Assembly: GCA_023055505.1 (NCBI GenBank)
Contig: JALIRH010000008.1
Span: 1,240,001 to 1,304,000, forward strand
Source of the DNA: Callipepla californica brunnescens
Taxonomy: Eukaryota; Chordata; Aves; Galliformes; Odontophoridae
Length of the DNA: 64,000 nt
Direction of reading: 5' to 3'
The notes beneath the pieces are model-generated. The model was not told where the DNA came from, did not search any database, and saw only the letters and a list, made by a program, of their open reading frames with translations. The translations under genes and the position numbers were made by a program. Below are positions 49,157 to 60,100 of this stretch, piece by piece (positions within the stretch are counted from its first letter, which is position 1; every line of letters begins with the position of its first letter).

Positions 49157-49286
49157 GCTGGAAGAAGTCCATCCATCACGTCTGCCACTGCTCTTGACAT
49201 CCTACCACTGAAACTGCATCCATTTTCCCAGAGTACTCCAACAGGCTTGGACTGTGTGGGCTGGAAACGACGCGTCACCTTCCCTG
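49157..49286 (+). CDS. ARHGEF4: ARHGEF4 exon leading into the APC-binding/SH3 region
   Basis: The exon has 130 bases (43 codons plus one base). It follows the acceptor TTTTCCCTCTCGTTGAAG and ends at a donor read as CCT-G then GTGCGT, leaving phase 1. It encodes a Ser-rich stretch followed by LHPFSQSTPTGLDCVGWKRR. Human ARHGEF4 has HPLSQSAPTGLNHMGW and SPATA13 (Asef2) has FSQSTPIGLDRVG at the same place, just before the acidic APC-binding region and the SH3 domain. The residues before SQST (DILPLKLHPF) resemble ARHGEF4 more than SPATA13. In the family, binding of APC to this region relieves SH3-mediated autoinhibition of the DH domain. The next exon (APC-binding region and SH3) was not found in the window. 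Confidence 0.85.
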
Positions 49287-52200
49287 GTGCGTACGCTAGT
49301 TTTACTTAGACATAAATTGTTGGAGAATTAAACTCTGGTTTAGTGAGCATGGCAACTGAATGATAAACACTCTAACTTATTTTTGCTAAATGTTCCATCC
49401 CAGTCTGAGCAGAAATCCGTTCAAGAGCAGCGGTCAGCCTTATGGCAAAGAAAAGGTCACTAATGGCAATAACAGTGTGCTTGATGCAGAAACATTTCTG
49501 TTGTCTCTGAGAACTCCATCTTACCTGGGATGATGTCATATATATCGCTCTCTTGAATTAGGTTTCTGCAGACTCCCTGCTGTGTATTTGCTGTAGAGTG
49601 CTTACGGTAGGTATGGTGAGGTGCTTCTCAAGTTGCCAATTAGGCACTGAAGTAACTGAATGAGCCTCTTGAGGTAGAATTTCCTGTACTTTAAACAAAT
49701 CATCTTAACAAGTATACTGTATTTTCACAAGAACTGTATGTGAGATATGCTGCCTGCTTCATTTTCAATGACAGACAGGTCTTAAAGTATTAAAATGTAA
49801 GTCACAGATTATTAAACAGTAAGATGGATTTTAGCTAGGTTTTTAAATTCTCCATCTGGTGGTGCTGACCCAAACACTGCAGAAATCATAGAACTTTGTG
49901 GTGGGCTAAGAGAAACAGACCACAGAAGATTTGTTTGGTAGGTAGGAGCCCAGGCAGAAGCCAAATGCAGTTGTATGCCAACCTGTCATTTCTGCCTCAG
50001 GAAGTCTCTTAGTACCAACAATGAAATACTACTACAGTTACCTTAATAGGGTCCATAACTCTGTGCTAAATACATCTGAGTTGAATGGATGGAATATTTT
50101 GTCTAGCCAAACTGTTTTGCTTTCCAATGTTCTCTACGACTTGTACACAGAATCATATCATAGAATCATGAAGCTCCACCTGGAAATACTCATGTAAACT
50201 ACTTATTATCGCGGTGTCAGGAGCCCAGCCTCTGCTCTCTCAGTAGTCTCTGTTTTGATCATTTGCTGTCGCACACATCTGGTGTAGCCCCAATATTTAG
50301 GATCAGCTCCCTGGCTGAATTCAGCTGCAGCTCTTGGAAATCCCAGATGGAAACCTGCCATTGTCAAGATGTCAGTGCATCTCTGACTTTAGCTGGAATC
50401 CCTAAGTGCCACTGTCATAGAAGTAAATTGTGAGCCACATCTGATAGAAATTTAATGATAACTCCCTCAGGTCCCAATTGGGAACTAAACCTGAGTCACC
50501 CAAATTTATACATATGTGAAGAGGAAGAAGGGAAGATGTAAATGTAGATGGAACTGTTGGTAGTCTTCTAGTTATCCGTATGCCATCTAGAAATGAGACA
50601 CGAAACCTGAATCACCTATGATTCACACAGTATTCTCTAGGTAAGTACAGTTAGTTTCACACTGTGACCTAAGGCTGGACTTCAATAGTATATTAATTAT
50701 ATAATAATATATGATTATTATATTATGTTATTATATAATAATAATAACCCAAAGAAATGAAATACGGCAGCAGAACCACTTTTTTTTACCCCTAAAACAT
50801 TTTTGTAAGGTGAACAGTTGAAAGTGCTGTAATGTTTTTACCATGGCCATCTCTGTTAGCTGCTGCTAGAGGATTTCATGGGAAGCATTTGGGGGTTGAT
50901 ATGTTTGTACAGATGTCCTTCTTGTGGCAGGATCCAGCCAGGAAGAAAACTACAAGCTGCTGGACTGTCATAGTTGTTGGGTCAGTCTGAGGGCTGGGAA
51001 TGTCCTTGAGGCAGCTGTATGCTATACGTGATTCCTGCACAGCTTTGTTGTGATACGAGTTGCCTTTCATAAGCTTGTAAATAATTTCAAAGGTAAAATG
51101 AAATGATCAACTAGTCAATTTAATCTAATTTTAAGGATCTTAACTCTGACGTTGCAACTACTTGTATTAATGATCCCAGCGTGTTGTTTAACCATAACAG
51201 ACACTGGATATGAAAATACTGTGAAGAATAAAGCTGTTCTATATACTTCCATGTTGAGAATATGAGTAGAATTCTCTTTTCCCAGATTTGCATATTCGCT
51301 TAGTGAGCTTTTTAAGGGAATGCTGCAGAGGCTATTGGGTATAGGGTATAAGGTCCTTGCTATATTTTCCAGTATAAAATGGTTGACAAAATCCCAGCAA
51401 TAAAGGTAGCATGAATAGCTGTGGAACTTGTCATGCATTTGCCTATTTATCTGAGGACAAGAGCACAGCTGTGTGCAAACTCACCTGTTTTTGATATGTC
51501 CGCCTATTCCCAACTGAAATATATCTTGATTAAATATAGCATGATTTTTCATACGATATCTGCTGTGCTCACTAGCTTCCTATGACCAAACACTGGCACT
51601 AGAGCTTTGAGACATTGTTCTCTCTGCCTATTTTTCAATATAGGACAAATGAGACAAACTCAAACTTAGCATTTTCCAGTGCCTGGATTCAGCCATACTG
51701 TGGAGCTCTGATCAAGCTTTGCAGGCTGCCTGCTGACACCTTTTCTGTCCAGAGCAGCCATTTGAGAAATCTGTAACAAGCCAGTAGATGGCTCTAACAT
51801 CTGTGAAATAACGAGAGGCGGTGCTAACCTCTACTCAGTGAAGATGACTGAGTCTTGAGACTCCTCTAGAGAAGTTCAGAGGTTAGCAACCCCTCACCCC
51901 AGAGCAAAAAAAGCTAACTCTGCTCAGTTAGGAATGTTTAAAGAATTTGGAAGGACCTACTTGGCTTTATCACATGCTTCAGCAGGCATTCTTGATTAAT
52001 ATCAAGTCTTTAAACCCCTGTGGCTGTCTTGTTACACCCACATCTTTAGTTTACTGCCTGGCTTACCACACAGTTTGAATAAGCTGAGCTACGGAGAAAT
52101 ATTGATCTGGGACACAAACCACTTCCCAGTGTAGATATGGGAATATATTTGTTTTTGCTACTGGGTAGCTTCCAAAATCTTGGGAAGAGGAAAGGGCTGA

Positions 52201-53649
52201 CAGAGGGGGCCCTAAGCTTACAGAAGAGAGCAATAGGATAACAAGGCTTTAAGCTTTAAAGCAATTGACCAGCATTTTCTTCTGGCTCTTTCGTGTATGC
52301 CTTTCTTCCATGTCTCTCTACTGAGCGTGATACCTGTCTGTAACTGAAGATATTGCCTACAGTTGGGTTGCATTGCTGGGAAGCTGTCTGATGGATGGTA
52401 GATGCAACTGTGAGGATGTAGCTGGGCCTGGACCCTGTTGGGGACAGGCAGTTTAGGAGTTGGGAGCTTCTAGCCCACAGGTCTATGGAAGAGATGTGCT
52501 ACCATCTCTGAACTTCTCCACAGGGACCTACCAATAGGAGACAGACACAAGGTGACCCAATGACAGACATGGCCAATTGTCTGAGAGTTGGATGTGTGTT
52601 TCCTAGAATTCCATTCTCTCGCTTCTCTTTTAGAAAATTTTCAGTTTCTTACTCTTGGTTATCTTCTCACAGATGTTTCACCCATGCTGTTTTGCAGAGA
52701 ATATGTGGAATTTTCAGGTAGGGTCATACACGTGACTTTAAACTTTTGAGGTCTGTCATCTTTCCATAAAGAGAGAAACTCATAACTAGTATATAGCTAT
52801 ACTGCATCAGAACTTAAACCTGCATTATTCAAAATAATAATTTAGGTGCAGGCTGGGTCTTTCCAGAAATTATCCTCACGTCTTGTCAGATTTAAATAGA
52901 TCTGCAATATTCCTGCTGTGCTGTCTACATGAGGAGCTCTTGTATCTGTGTCTGCTGATGTTGGTTATACCCAAAAGCACATAGGGTCTTTCTGACTGAT
53001 CTGTACTGGTGGTGAATGCGTTGGGGGACCTGGGAAGTCTTGAATGAGCAATGAGAGTAAGCAACCAAATTCTCAAAATCTGAGTCTTTAGTGGAGAACA
53101 TGGAAAACAGTGACCACTTAATAATTCTCAGTTATCTTCTGTCCTCACTGGTATAATGGAAAGTTTTTATCAGAAGCAAAGAAAATGTTTATTTACTCAA
53201 CATCATGTGGCCAACTTTCATCTTATTTTCCCAGCTATAGATGTGCTGTTAAGCTCACACTTGGCAACAGTAAATGTGAAGATGTTTGACAGCCACTGGA
53301 GAATCTATTCAAGAGGGAAAATATTAGCTTTAGTTACAGGACTTTGTTATGTCCTATAAATATTTAGCAGTCCTGTAGTTCAGCAGAATAGCAGAGCTAT
53401 TTATTCCCATTCTTGTCAGTTTAGCTCTTGAAGGAACACAGAAAAAAAAGCAGTGTGCAGATTCCCAGTAGTGCATCACTGTAGCTATAGCAAAAAAAAA
53501 AAAAAAAAAAAGTCAATTCCATTCTGACTAACTCATGGAAATACCATCAAATGTAAGTGGTTAAGTAGTCTCATCCCCTAGTGCATTTTTCACTCTACCT
53601 GTGAATCACAGCAGGGATATCAGGTCTTCTAAATCACTCTTGATTCTGT
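49287..53649 (+). other. ARHGEF4 intron, first part
   Basis: It begins GTGCGT. It contains an AT-only patch at 50690-50748 and a poly-A at 53492-53511. A possible tiny antisense CR1 tail lies at about 50150-50175 (atcatatcatagaatcat). No exon was seen. Confidence 0.6.
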
Positions 53650-54400
53650 TTAATTCCAACTCTGTGCAGCCTCTGACAGTGTGTGTTCACTCAGACCTTC
53701 ATTCAGAGTTAAAAGCTGGGCCGAGGAATGGCCAGGTTCCTGGACATTTGTCGTAGCTGGTTGGGTGTGGTTGTGTATGTCAGCTATTGAGGTAAAAGAC
53801 TCAGTATGTCCATAAGAACTTTCTGTGGGGGTGAAGAGTAGAAAAGATCCTAGCAAACTCTGAGTGAATCTGCTGATTGTGGTTCAACGGTATGGAAACT
53901 ACAGCAGGATCCATCAGAGACTCCAGCAGGTATCCCAGCTTGGCTGCCAGGGCTGGGGTGAGCTCCCCTATGGCCATGCTGCACAGTGCCAGCCCTGAGC
54001 TGTAACTGGAGACAACTGCTGCTTTGGCAGCTTTACAGTACCTGTCATCTCTATCAAATGTCACAGAACGTCAGTGTGTGTTGAGAAAAAAGTAAGCCAT
54101 GAGGTCTGTGTGAAGGTGGAACACCTCTGTGATGGCAGGTATTAAACTGTTCCAAGGTAATGATTTCCACTGATTTCCAAAGTCTGCCTTTGAAATATTT
54201 TCCCCGTCTTTCCATTGCACTAGAGTGCGCCTTTCCAGCACATACACATGATGTGCGTGCTGCAGCAGCACCTTCGGCTAGGATTACAGCACTCTGGCAC
54301 TGAATAAATATCTTTTGGTATTTGCCAAGAGCATTTAGGCCAGAGCGTGGGAGGGGTAGCGGAAGAACAGATGGAGTGTCCTGAGCAGGCTTTGGGCAGA
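53650..54400 (-). pseudogene. Unrecognised protein-coding relic on the antisense strand
   Basis: Reading the - strand, frame 54271-54071 (LQHAHHVYVLERRTLVQWKD ... ADFGNQWKSLPWNSLIPAI) continues in the same frame after one TGA (54073-54071). The next part is 54064-53801 (VTFDRDDRYCKAAKAAVVSS ... GELTPALAAKLGYLLESLMD). A frameshift near 53850 then leads into a hydrophilic tail to a stop at 53650. A third frame upstream (54350-54275) also reads like protein (GKYQKIFIQCQSAVILAEG). The composition is that of a folded helical protein. I do not recognise the family. One stop and about two frameshifts argue for a pseudogene, perhaps processed, although no poly-A tail was seen at its 3' side. An exon of an antisense gene with sequence errors is the alternative. 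Confidence 0.5.
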
Positions 54401-55423
54401 GATCTGCTGGGCGAGGGCATAGCTGCAGGGCCTCTAAGTGCTGTCTGGTTCAGTACTGCAGTCAAAAACTGATAAAGGTACTTTGAGTTTTCTTCCTTCT
54501 TAAAGTAGCAAGCATAGATTTTATGGAGTGAAAGGTGTGGCTGGGAACGAACTGTAGCCTCTTAGTGCCTCTGTCTTCAAGAACTGCACCATCCCTTCTT
54601 CTTCTTGATGCACTATGCTCAGCTCTGTTGTTTTAACTTACCTTCTCTCCTGTTCTTATGGTCAAGCAGTGTTTTTCTTAATTTGTGCATTAATGCAGAT
54701 GGTTCTATAAGGACCTGAAGGGGACTGATTAATAGAGAGGTGTGGTTCTACCACAGTCACAGGACAACAGGTTTCCTTTTCTGTACTGGGAGTCATTAGG
54801 GGAAGGTATTTTGATCCAAGCAGCTATGTTCAGAAGATAATTGGAGGACTTTTTTGTTAACAGGCTACTGGAGATAGGTTACACTTTCTTCCCATTACTG
54901 CAGACGTGCTTCTTGTAAGGAACAGCTAGAATGTTAAGGATTCAGAGGTTGTCTCAGTGTGTTTGGCTGCAGTGATGGAGAGCAAAGGATATTTATTTGG
55001 TTAAATATTTAATAAAAAGCATAATGACCTAAAGTACTCCCTGCTGCATCACAGGTTGATGGGGGTCTCCCCTGGAGCAGGCTGTGATGGCCACGTGAGG
55101 ATGTGGCTTTCTTTACTTCAGGCAGAATCGCAAGCACAGGGCAGCTCCTCCTGTATTCTTTCAGAATTCAGTTTCATGGGACATACTGCATCACGTGCTA
55201 GGTAACAAGGACATCAAACCTTTGAACTGAAACAGCATCACTACGTGCTCTGTGCTCAAGACTGAGCTCTCTGACAAAGATCGCGTGCTGAAACAGAGCC
55301 CATCCCAAGGCTACAGTTGGGGAGTGGGTTTTGAATTGTTCAAAGCTCGCAGCTGCAGCCTCTCTGAATCTCAATTTGTGTTTTCTGGCTTTGATTTCAT
55401 TTTGAATTCTTTTTCTGAGGACT
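54401..55423. other. Intron upstream of the alternative first exon
   Basis: Nothing clear was seen. Sequence becomes slightly richer in CpG towards 55.2-55.8 kb, approaching the putative promoter. Confidence 0.45.
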
Positions 55424-55750
55424 TATAAAAATAGTTTTTTAATAGCAGCAGCAGCAGCCACAGCCGGTTCTAAACATGATTAGTTTATATGTTAAGTCCT
55501 TTCTGAGTTCTCCGGGGAAGCAGATAACACAAGGTCTTTCTCACTTGGGCTTTTCTAAAACGCACGAAATTCTACTATTCCCACTTATTTATTTTTAGCC
55601 CAACAATTCTGCTAAATTGAGAGCAAAGATTTCTGTCCCACCCTTGCTCTTTTCAATGTCTTGAAATCGGCTTTAATAAAAATCATCTGCTGGAAGCTGC
55701 AGCTGAGAGCAGTTGAGCTGCCACAGCCGGAGCCTCCTTAGTGGACCCCT
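55424..55750 (+). promoter_or_regulatory. Candidate alternative promoter and 5' UTR
   Basis: A TATAAAA box-like element at 55424-55430 is followed by a short CAG run and then a moderately GC-rich stretch up to the first ATG at 55751. A CRE-like TGATGTCA lies at 55752-55759, over the first ATGs. Placement is inferred from the first exon downstream; no transcript evidence is available here. Confidence 0.3.
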
Positions 55751-55918
55751 ATGATGTCAGGATGCATCGAGACGAGCAGAGAGGAGGATAGGAATCCAGC
55801 TCAGTCCTCAGACAGCGCTACCAGGTACCGCTGCCCTGCCAGCAGCTACAGAGTGCTCAGCCCGTTTCCTCCCCAGCACGGTAGAGCCCCTGGCTCTCCC
55901 TCTTACCTGCCTGCATGA
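55751..55918 (+). CDS. Upstream ORF (55 codons) overlapping the alternative first exon start
   Basis: Two tandem ATGs (55751 and 55754, the second with A at -3) open a 55-codon frame that begins MMSGCIETSREEDRNP. It ends at TGA 55916-55918, which overlaps the ATG at 55915 as ATGA. Its frame differs from that of the main ORF. It could be a regulatory uORF, or the real start of another transcript using the donor-like CCAG-GTACCG at 55824/55825; that would end in phase 2 and would not match the ARHGEF4 core. No domain is recognised. Confidence 0.35.
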   Translation: MMSGCIETSREEDRNPAQSSDSATRYRCPASSYRVLSPFPPQHGRAPGSPSYLPA

Positions 55919-56101
55919 GGACCCAGCAGTGCCCCAGTGAGTCCAGTGGGGCACACAGTGGAGAAAACTGCAGTAGCAGTGGAAGCTCTGGGCTCTCACC
56001 GGGATCGGATTCGGACAGCAGTGGGGTGGTGTGTGGTGGTGGTGGGATGAGAGGTGTCCTGTCCAGGTACTGGAGCTTGGAGAGTCTTCACTCTGCCACA
56101 G
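55915..56101 (+). CDS. ARHGEF4: Probable alternative first coding exon of ARHGEF4
   Basis: An open frame starts at ATG 55915 and runs to a strong donor (CACAG then GTAAGA) after 56101, ending in phase 1. That is the same phase as the exon at 49286, so both can splice to the same downstream exon. An in-frame TAG at 55882-55884 means translation must start inside this exon. There are two candidate starts. ATG 55915 has a weak context (T at -3). ATG 56047 has G at -3 and would give the short N-terminus MRGVLSRYWSLESLHSAT. The longer version is Ser/Gly-rich (SSGSSGLSPGSDSDSSG). The exon lies in the most GC-rich and CpG-containing part of the 3' third of the window. I infer a shorter isoform lacking the giant exon. 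Membership in ARHGEF4 rests on phase, strand and position only; a separate gene is possible. Confidence 0.6.
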
Positions 56102-56899
56102 GTAAGAGCTTTTTCTTTCTTCTAATTTTTTTTTTTTTTTTTAATGCTATTGCACTGACCTTGAGAAACCAAATGATGCCTGCTGAAAAAGAGTATGCCA
56201 CTGGGAAATGCAGTCTCCTAGTCATTAGAAATTAAAAAAAAAAACACAAAACACCAAGAATAAAGTTGTTTGTTAGCTGACCCCCCTGCAGACTTAACTG
56301 AAGCAAAGCAACACAGAAATACTTCTTAGGTCAGAAGGCAAGAAATGGAAATTTCTTTGGAAATAGTGTTTAGGCTTCTACCTGATAAAAGCTGTCATTT
56401 CCCCTTTAGCAGCATTTTGTATTTCAGCTTGAATTTATAGTGCCAAGCATCAGAGCTGGCACTTCTTTGTAAATGCTAGCAGAGTATTGCTGCCTTCAGA
56501 ACGTGTCCAAGCAAGGTGCTGTGCAGCAGAGGAGGGTTGGGGACATTTGCACTGCTGTGTGCAGGGGGAAGTGAAGGCAAGTTCCCTTAGCCAGCTGTTC
56601 TAGTTCTGTTTGTATTTTCCTGTCCTTGGTTTAAACCCTTTCTGCACCAGGGATTTTGGAGGTACGTTCACACAGCCTGCTAATGTTCTCTCTCATCTCC
56701 ATCCAACATTCTAGTTCTTAATAACTGATGTGCCTTCTTAGGATGTGGGTGCTAGAGACCATCTCATTCCCAGCTGATACTGGCATAGAAGCCTGACGAT
56801 GGTTTTAATGGCCAGCAATCACTGAGCTGTTCAGTTTGTTGCTTGATCATTGCAGTTCAGAGAGATTTTTGTAGAGCGGCATTAAATTAAATTTAATAT
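56102..56899 (+). other. Start of the intron after the alternative first exon
   Basis: It begins GTAAGA, followed by poly-T at about 56127-56143. The intron extends beyond the window because no phase-1 acceptor followed by an APC-binding/SH3-like coding sequence was found up to 64000. Confidence 0.5.
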
Positions 56900-57149
56900 G
56901 TGGTCTGATAGTGATAGGACAAGGGGGAATGCCTTTAAACTGAAAGAGGGAAGATTTAGGTTAGATGTCAGGAGGAAATTCTTTGCTCAGAGGGGTTGAG
57001 GCCCTGGCACTGCTACCTGGAGCTGTGGGTGCCCCATCCCTGGAGGTGCACAGGTGGGTGGGATTCTGAGCAGCCTGATTTAGAGGCTGGAAGGAAGTTG
57101 GAACTGGATGATCTTTAAGATTCCCTCCAACTTCAGCCATTCTGTGATA
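56900..57149 (+). mobile_element. CR1 LINE 3' end
   Basis: It has 'gataggacaagggggaatg', 'aagatttaggttagatgtc', 'ccatccctggaggtgcaca' and 'ggaactggatgatcttta', then attctgtgat. 5'-truncated. Confidence 0.92.
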
Positions 57150-60100
57150 AATTAGTTTCTCTCTGAGAAAAATTCCGACAAGTACCTTTGAGGCCACCAG
57201 TGAATGCCATTTCCTTCATAGAAATATTGGATGCTTCCAGGTAGAGGCAAGGCTTGGTAAGGGTTTTAGGTGCGGTTCTGTGTAATCTGCTGTAGCTGTG
57301 TGTTTTTCTAATTAATGAAAACTCTTATAGCTGTACCTACTACTGTACATTTTAGATTGTTTAATAGAGATTCCATTGCTGCTTTGGAGTCCTTAGCTGA
57401 AGCACAAGTAATTGCACTGCTGTGTAGGGAGAGAATGCAGAAGGGTGACTGGCTGGTCTCCTAACCCACACACCAGAGCTTCCAGGTGCCCAAGAAACTC
57501 AAAAACACCTGTGGTGTTGTCCTGAGAAGCCAAGGCCAGGAAAAAAGGTCAGTAGGGTGAGATCAGACCATTGGCTCTCTGTTTTGGGGGAAGGTCTGTG
57601 CTGGGAATGCAAATAGATGTGGCTCTGAGTCTCAGCAGCATCTGCTGGCTCATTTTCTCCTGTACCTGCGATTGTAAATAACTCCCAGCACAGCTCTGAC
57701 ATTGGCATAAAAGAGCCCTGAAGCCTTTTAGAAGTGCTCGAGAGTTGCATACAGAGCAATAGCTTTAGCTTCAGTTACCTCTGTCTTAGAGGATTTGCTG
57801 CCAGCTGTCCTCCATGGATGCACTTTTGGGCTTAATCAGGTCAGTTGCTATAAATGACGTACAGTGATAAAAAATGATGCTTTTGGCATCAGCCTCACAA
57901 ACTTTGAAGCTGAACTTCTTTTTTCTAAAAGCTCTTTTGTTTCTACAGTCTGTATATGTGGACCACAGAGTCATTTTGTAGTGCTGCATGCATTTAGCAC
58001 ATAATATAGAGATAGAACAGGGAAGGATGAAGCAGACTGAAAGGAAGGGAGAAACCAAACCAAGTTTTGTAGTTACAACATTGACATACTGATAGAGTAA
58101 CAAAAGATCACTGTACTTCAGACTCCTTTCTGCCTCAAAAATACTTAAGGTGGTAAGCGTCATCTCACGTATAAATGATGTCTGAGTGGGCTATCTCTAG
58201 ACATGAATAATACTTGTGTCAGAATTAGGATTAAATCTTCCTGAGCAGTGCATCTCCCAGAAGACCTTACAGCAGTAGCCAAAATGTATGGCACTCTCCA
58301 AGGAAGATATCGCCTCACCTTAACTGGGGGAGCACAGCAGTCTTAAGCTGCTCAGTATGTGTTGCATCAGGAATTCAGGGAGAAGGGATGAAGTGTCTGC
58401 AAACAGCACAAACTGCCCACTGTGGCGTTTTATAAGGCTGTGATGTGAGTCGGTCTCTATTTTCAATTTATTTCTAAGCGGTTCTGCATTTTCAGGAATG
58501 GCCCTGAGGCTGGCAGGGGGATCTGCCAGAGTGCTTGATGGTGGCTTTTCTCCTGATTTGAACACCTACTTGTCTTGAGAGATCTTCATACTGAGATTGT
58601 TCTTCTCTTAAGCCTTAGAGAAGAGCAGAAACAGTGGTTGGAATGTGGAGGTGAAAGGGAGGGAAGAGGTCTTCAGTACAACCAGGACGTGGTAGTCTGA
58701 GATGCTTTTGCGTAACTTAGATTTCAAGAGTGAAAAGACAGAGTATGCATGTTTACTCCTGAATATATTTGAGAATGTAATTCCTCAGAAATACAGGATG
58801 ACATCTCCTACACAGAAAAGATGAGTAGTGTTTTCCCGACTTCATGAGCAGTTTTAATTCTGTCTTCCTCTGCAAGTTGTAATGGAGTACAGATTCTTTT
58901 GCTTTGAAATGGACTTCTTTTTTAATGCATCGTTCTGAAAGTAAGTTATACGCAACAAAGAAATGAAAAAGAAAAGATGTGTTGATGCAGCTCAAACTGT
59001 TGTGCAAATGTCATTTGGAAAAAAAAAAAGAGCAACAACAACAACAAAAAAAGAAGGACTGTCTTGTATAAAGTGAGAGATCCCACTTTTTTTTTAAATG
59101 CCAGTCAATGGCATTTTTTGGTCTAAATGTCAGTATATGTTATACTACATGGGAAAGTCCTTCTCCCTGAGGCTAAATATAATCATGAAAAGAGGGAATG
59201 CTTTGCAGTTCTCCTGAGCTCTCCGTTTGAGGATGCCAGAGGAGTTCATAAAAATTAATAGCCCTTACATAGGGCCCAAGAGGCTTCCAGAGTTTGATTT
59301 AGAATAGAAGAGGTATGGATTGTTTACGACTTGGGATAGCAGCTTTGCTGTTTAAATACCCGCCTTTAAATACTCGCTAGCAGTTTCCAAGTGTTTGGCC
59401 TATGCAGTGCTCCAGTGAGAAAATGAGTGGGAGCTAGTGTTGCTCAGCAGTTCTGAAAAGAGGCATCCAGATCAAAGGTCAGTTGTGACAGTGCTCCAGC
59501 AAGTGATTCAGAGCCACTCAGGGCACTCTGACCCTGTTTCCGAGGCAAGACGCTGAATCCCAGTGCTCACATGGTATCCCAGGCTCACGCTGCATGCATC
59601 CCACTCATCCCTGCTGAAAACTTGGTTTCCTTTAGAGTATTTCCAGAATCAAGCTTGTCAGAACGTCTCTTTGTTTTTCCAGCTCCTTTGTTCCTAGTCC
59701 AATTCCAACCTCATTAACAGTCTGTTTATTCTTATGCTTGTCCAAACTGAGAAGAACTGAAAGAGCGCAGAAAGGTAGGGACAGAGGGAGTCACAACTGG
59801 AAAGCTGGTTGCGGCTGTAGTTTCACAAAGAGAGAATCTGTGTCTTTGTGCATATGTAGCAGTCGTACACTTCACTGCACCTCTGCTCTGTTTCATCTCC
59901 TGAAATGAGGATGTGCTCATCTGCTGCTCTTGGGAATACAGCCTTTAAACCACAAGAAAACAGAGTATGGGCAGTCAGTTATGTTTTCATTTAGAACTTA
60001 TAAAAAAACAAACGTAAGTCTCCCCCAAATAAGTGCTTTTGAATCATATGTTCCATTAGTATTGCTGATGAGGGAGTCACCAGTAGAGCTATAGCAAATG

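Noticed and set aside
35987..49286. SPATA13 (Asef2) instead of ARHGEF4
   Set aside because: The SQSTPTGL segment fits both, but the DD-[IL]-W plus basic helix exon and the residues before SQST match ARHGEF4 better. A full alignment would settle it.
55825..55878. Mini-intron between GTACCG and CCCCAG inside the alternative first exon
   Set aside because: At 54 bases it is too short for a vertebrate intron, and removing it does not put the upstream ORF in frame with the main ORF.
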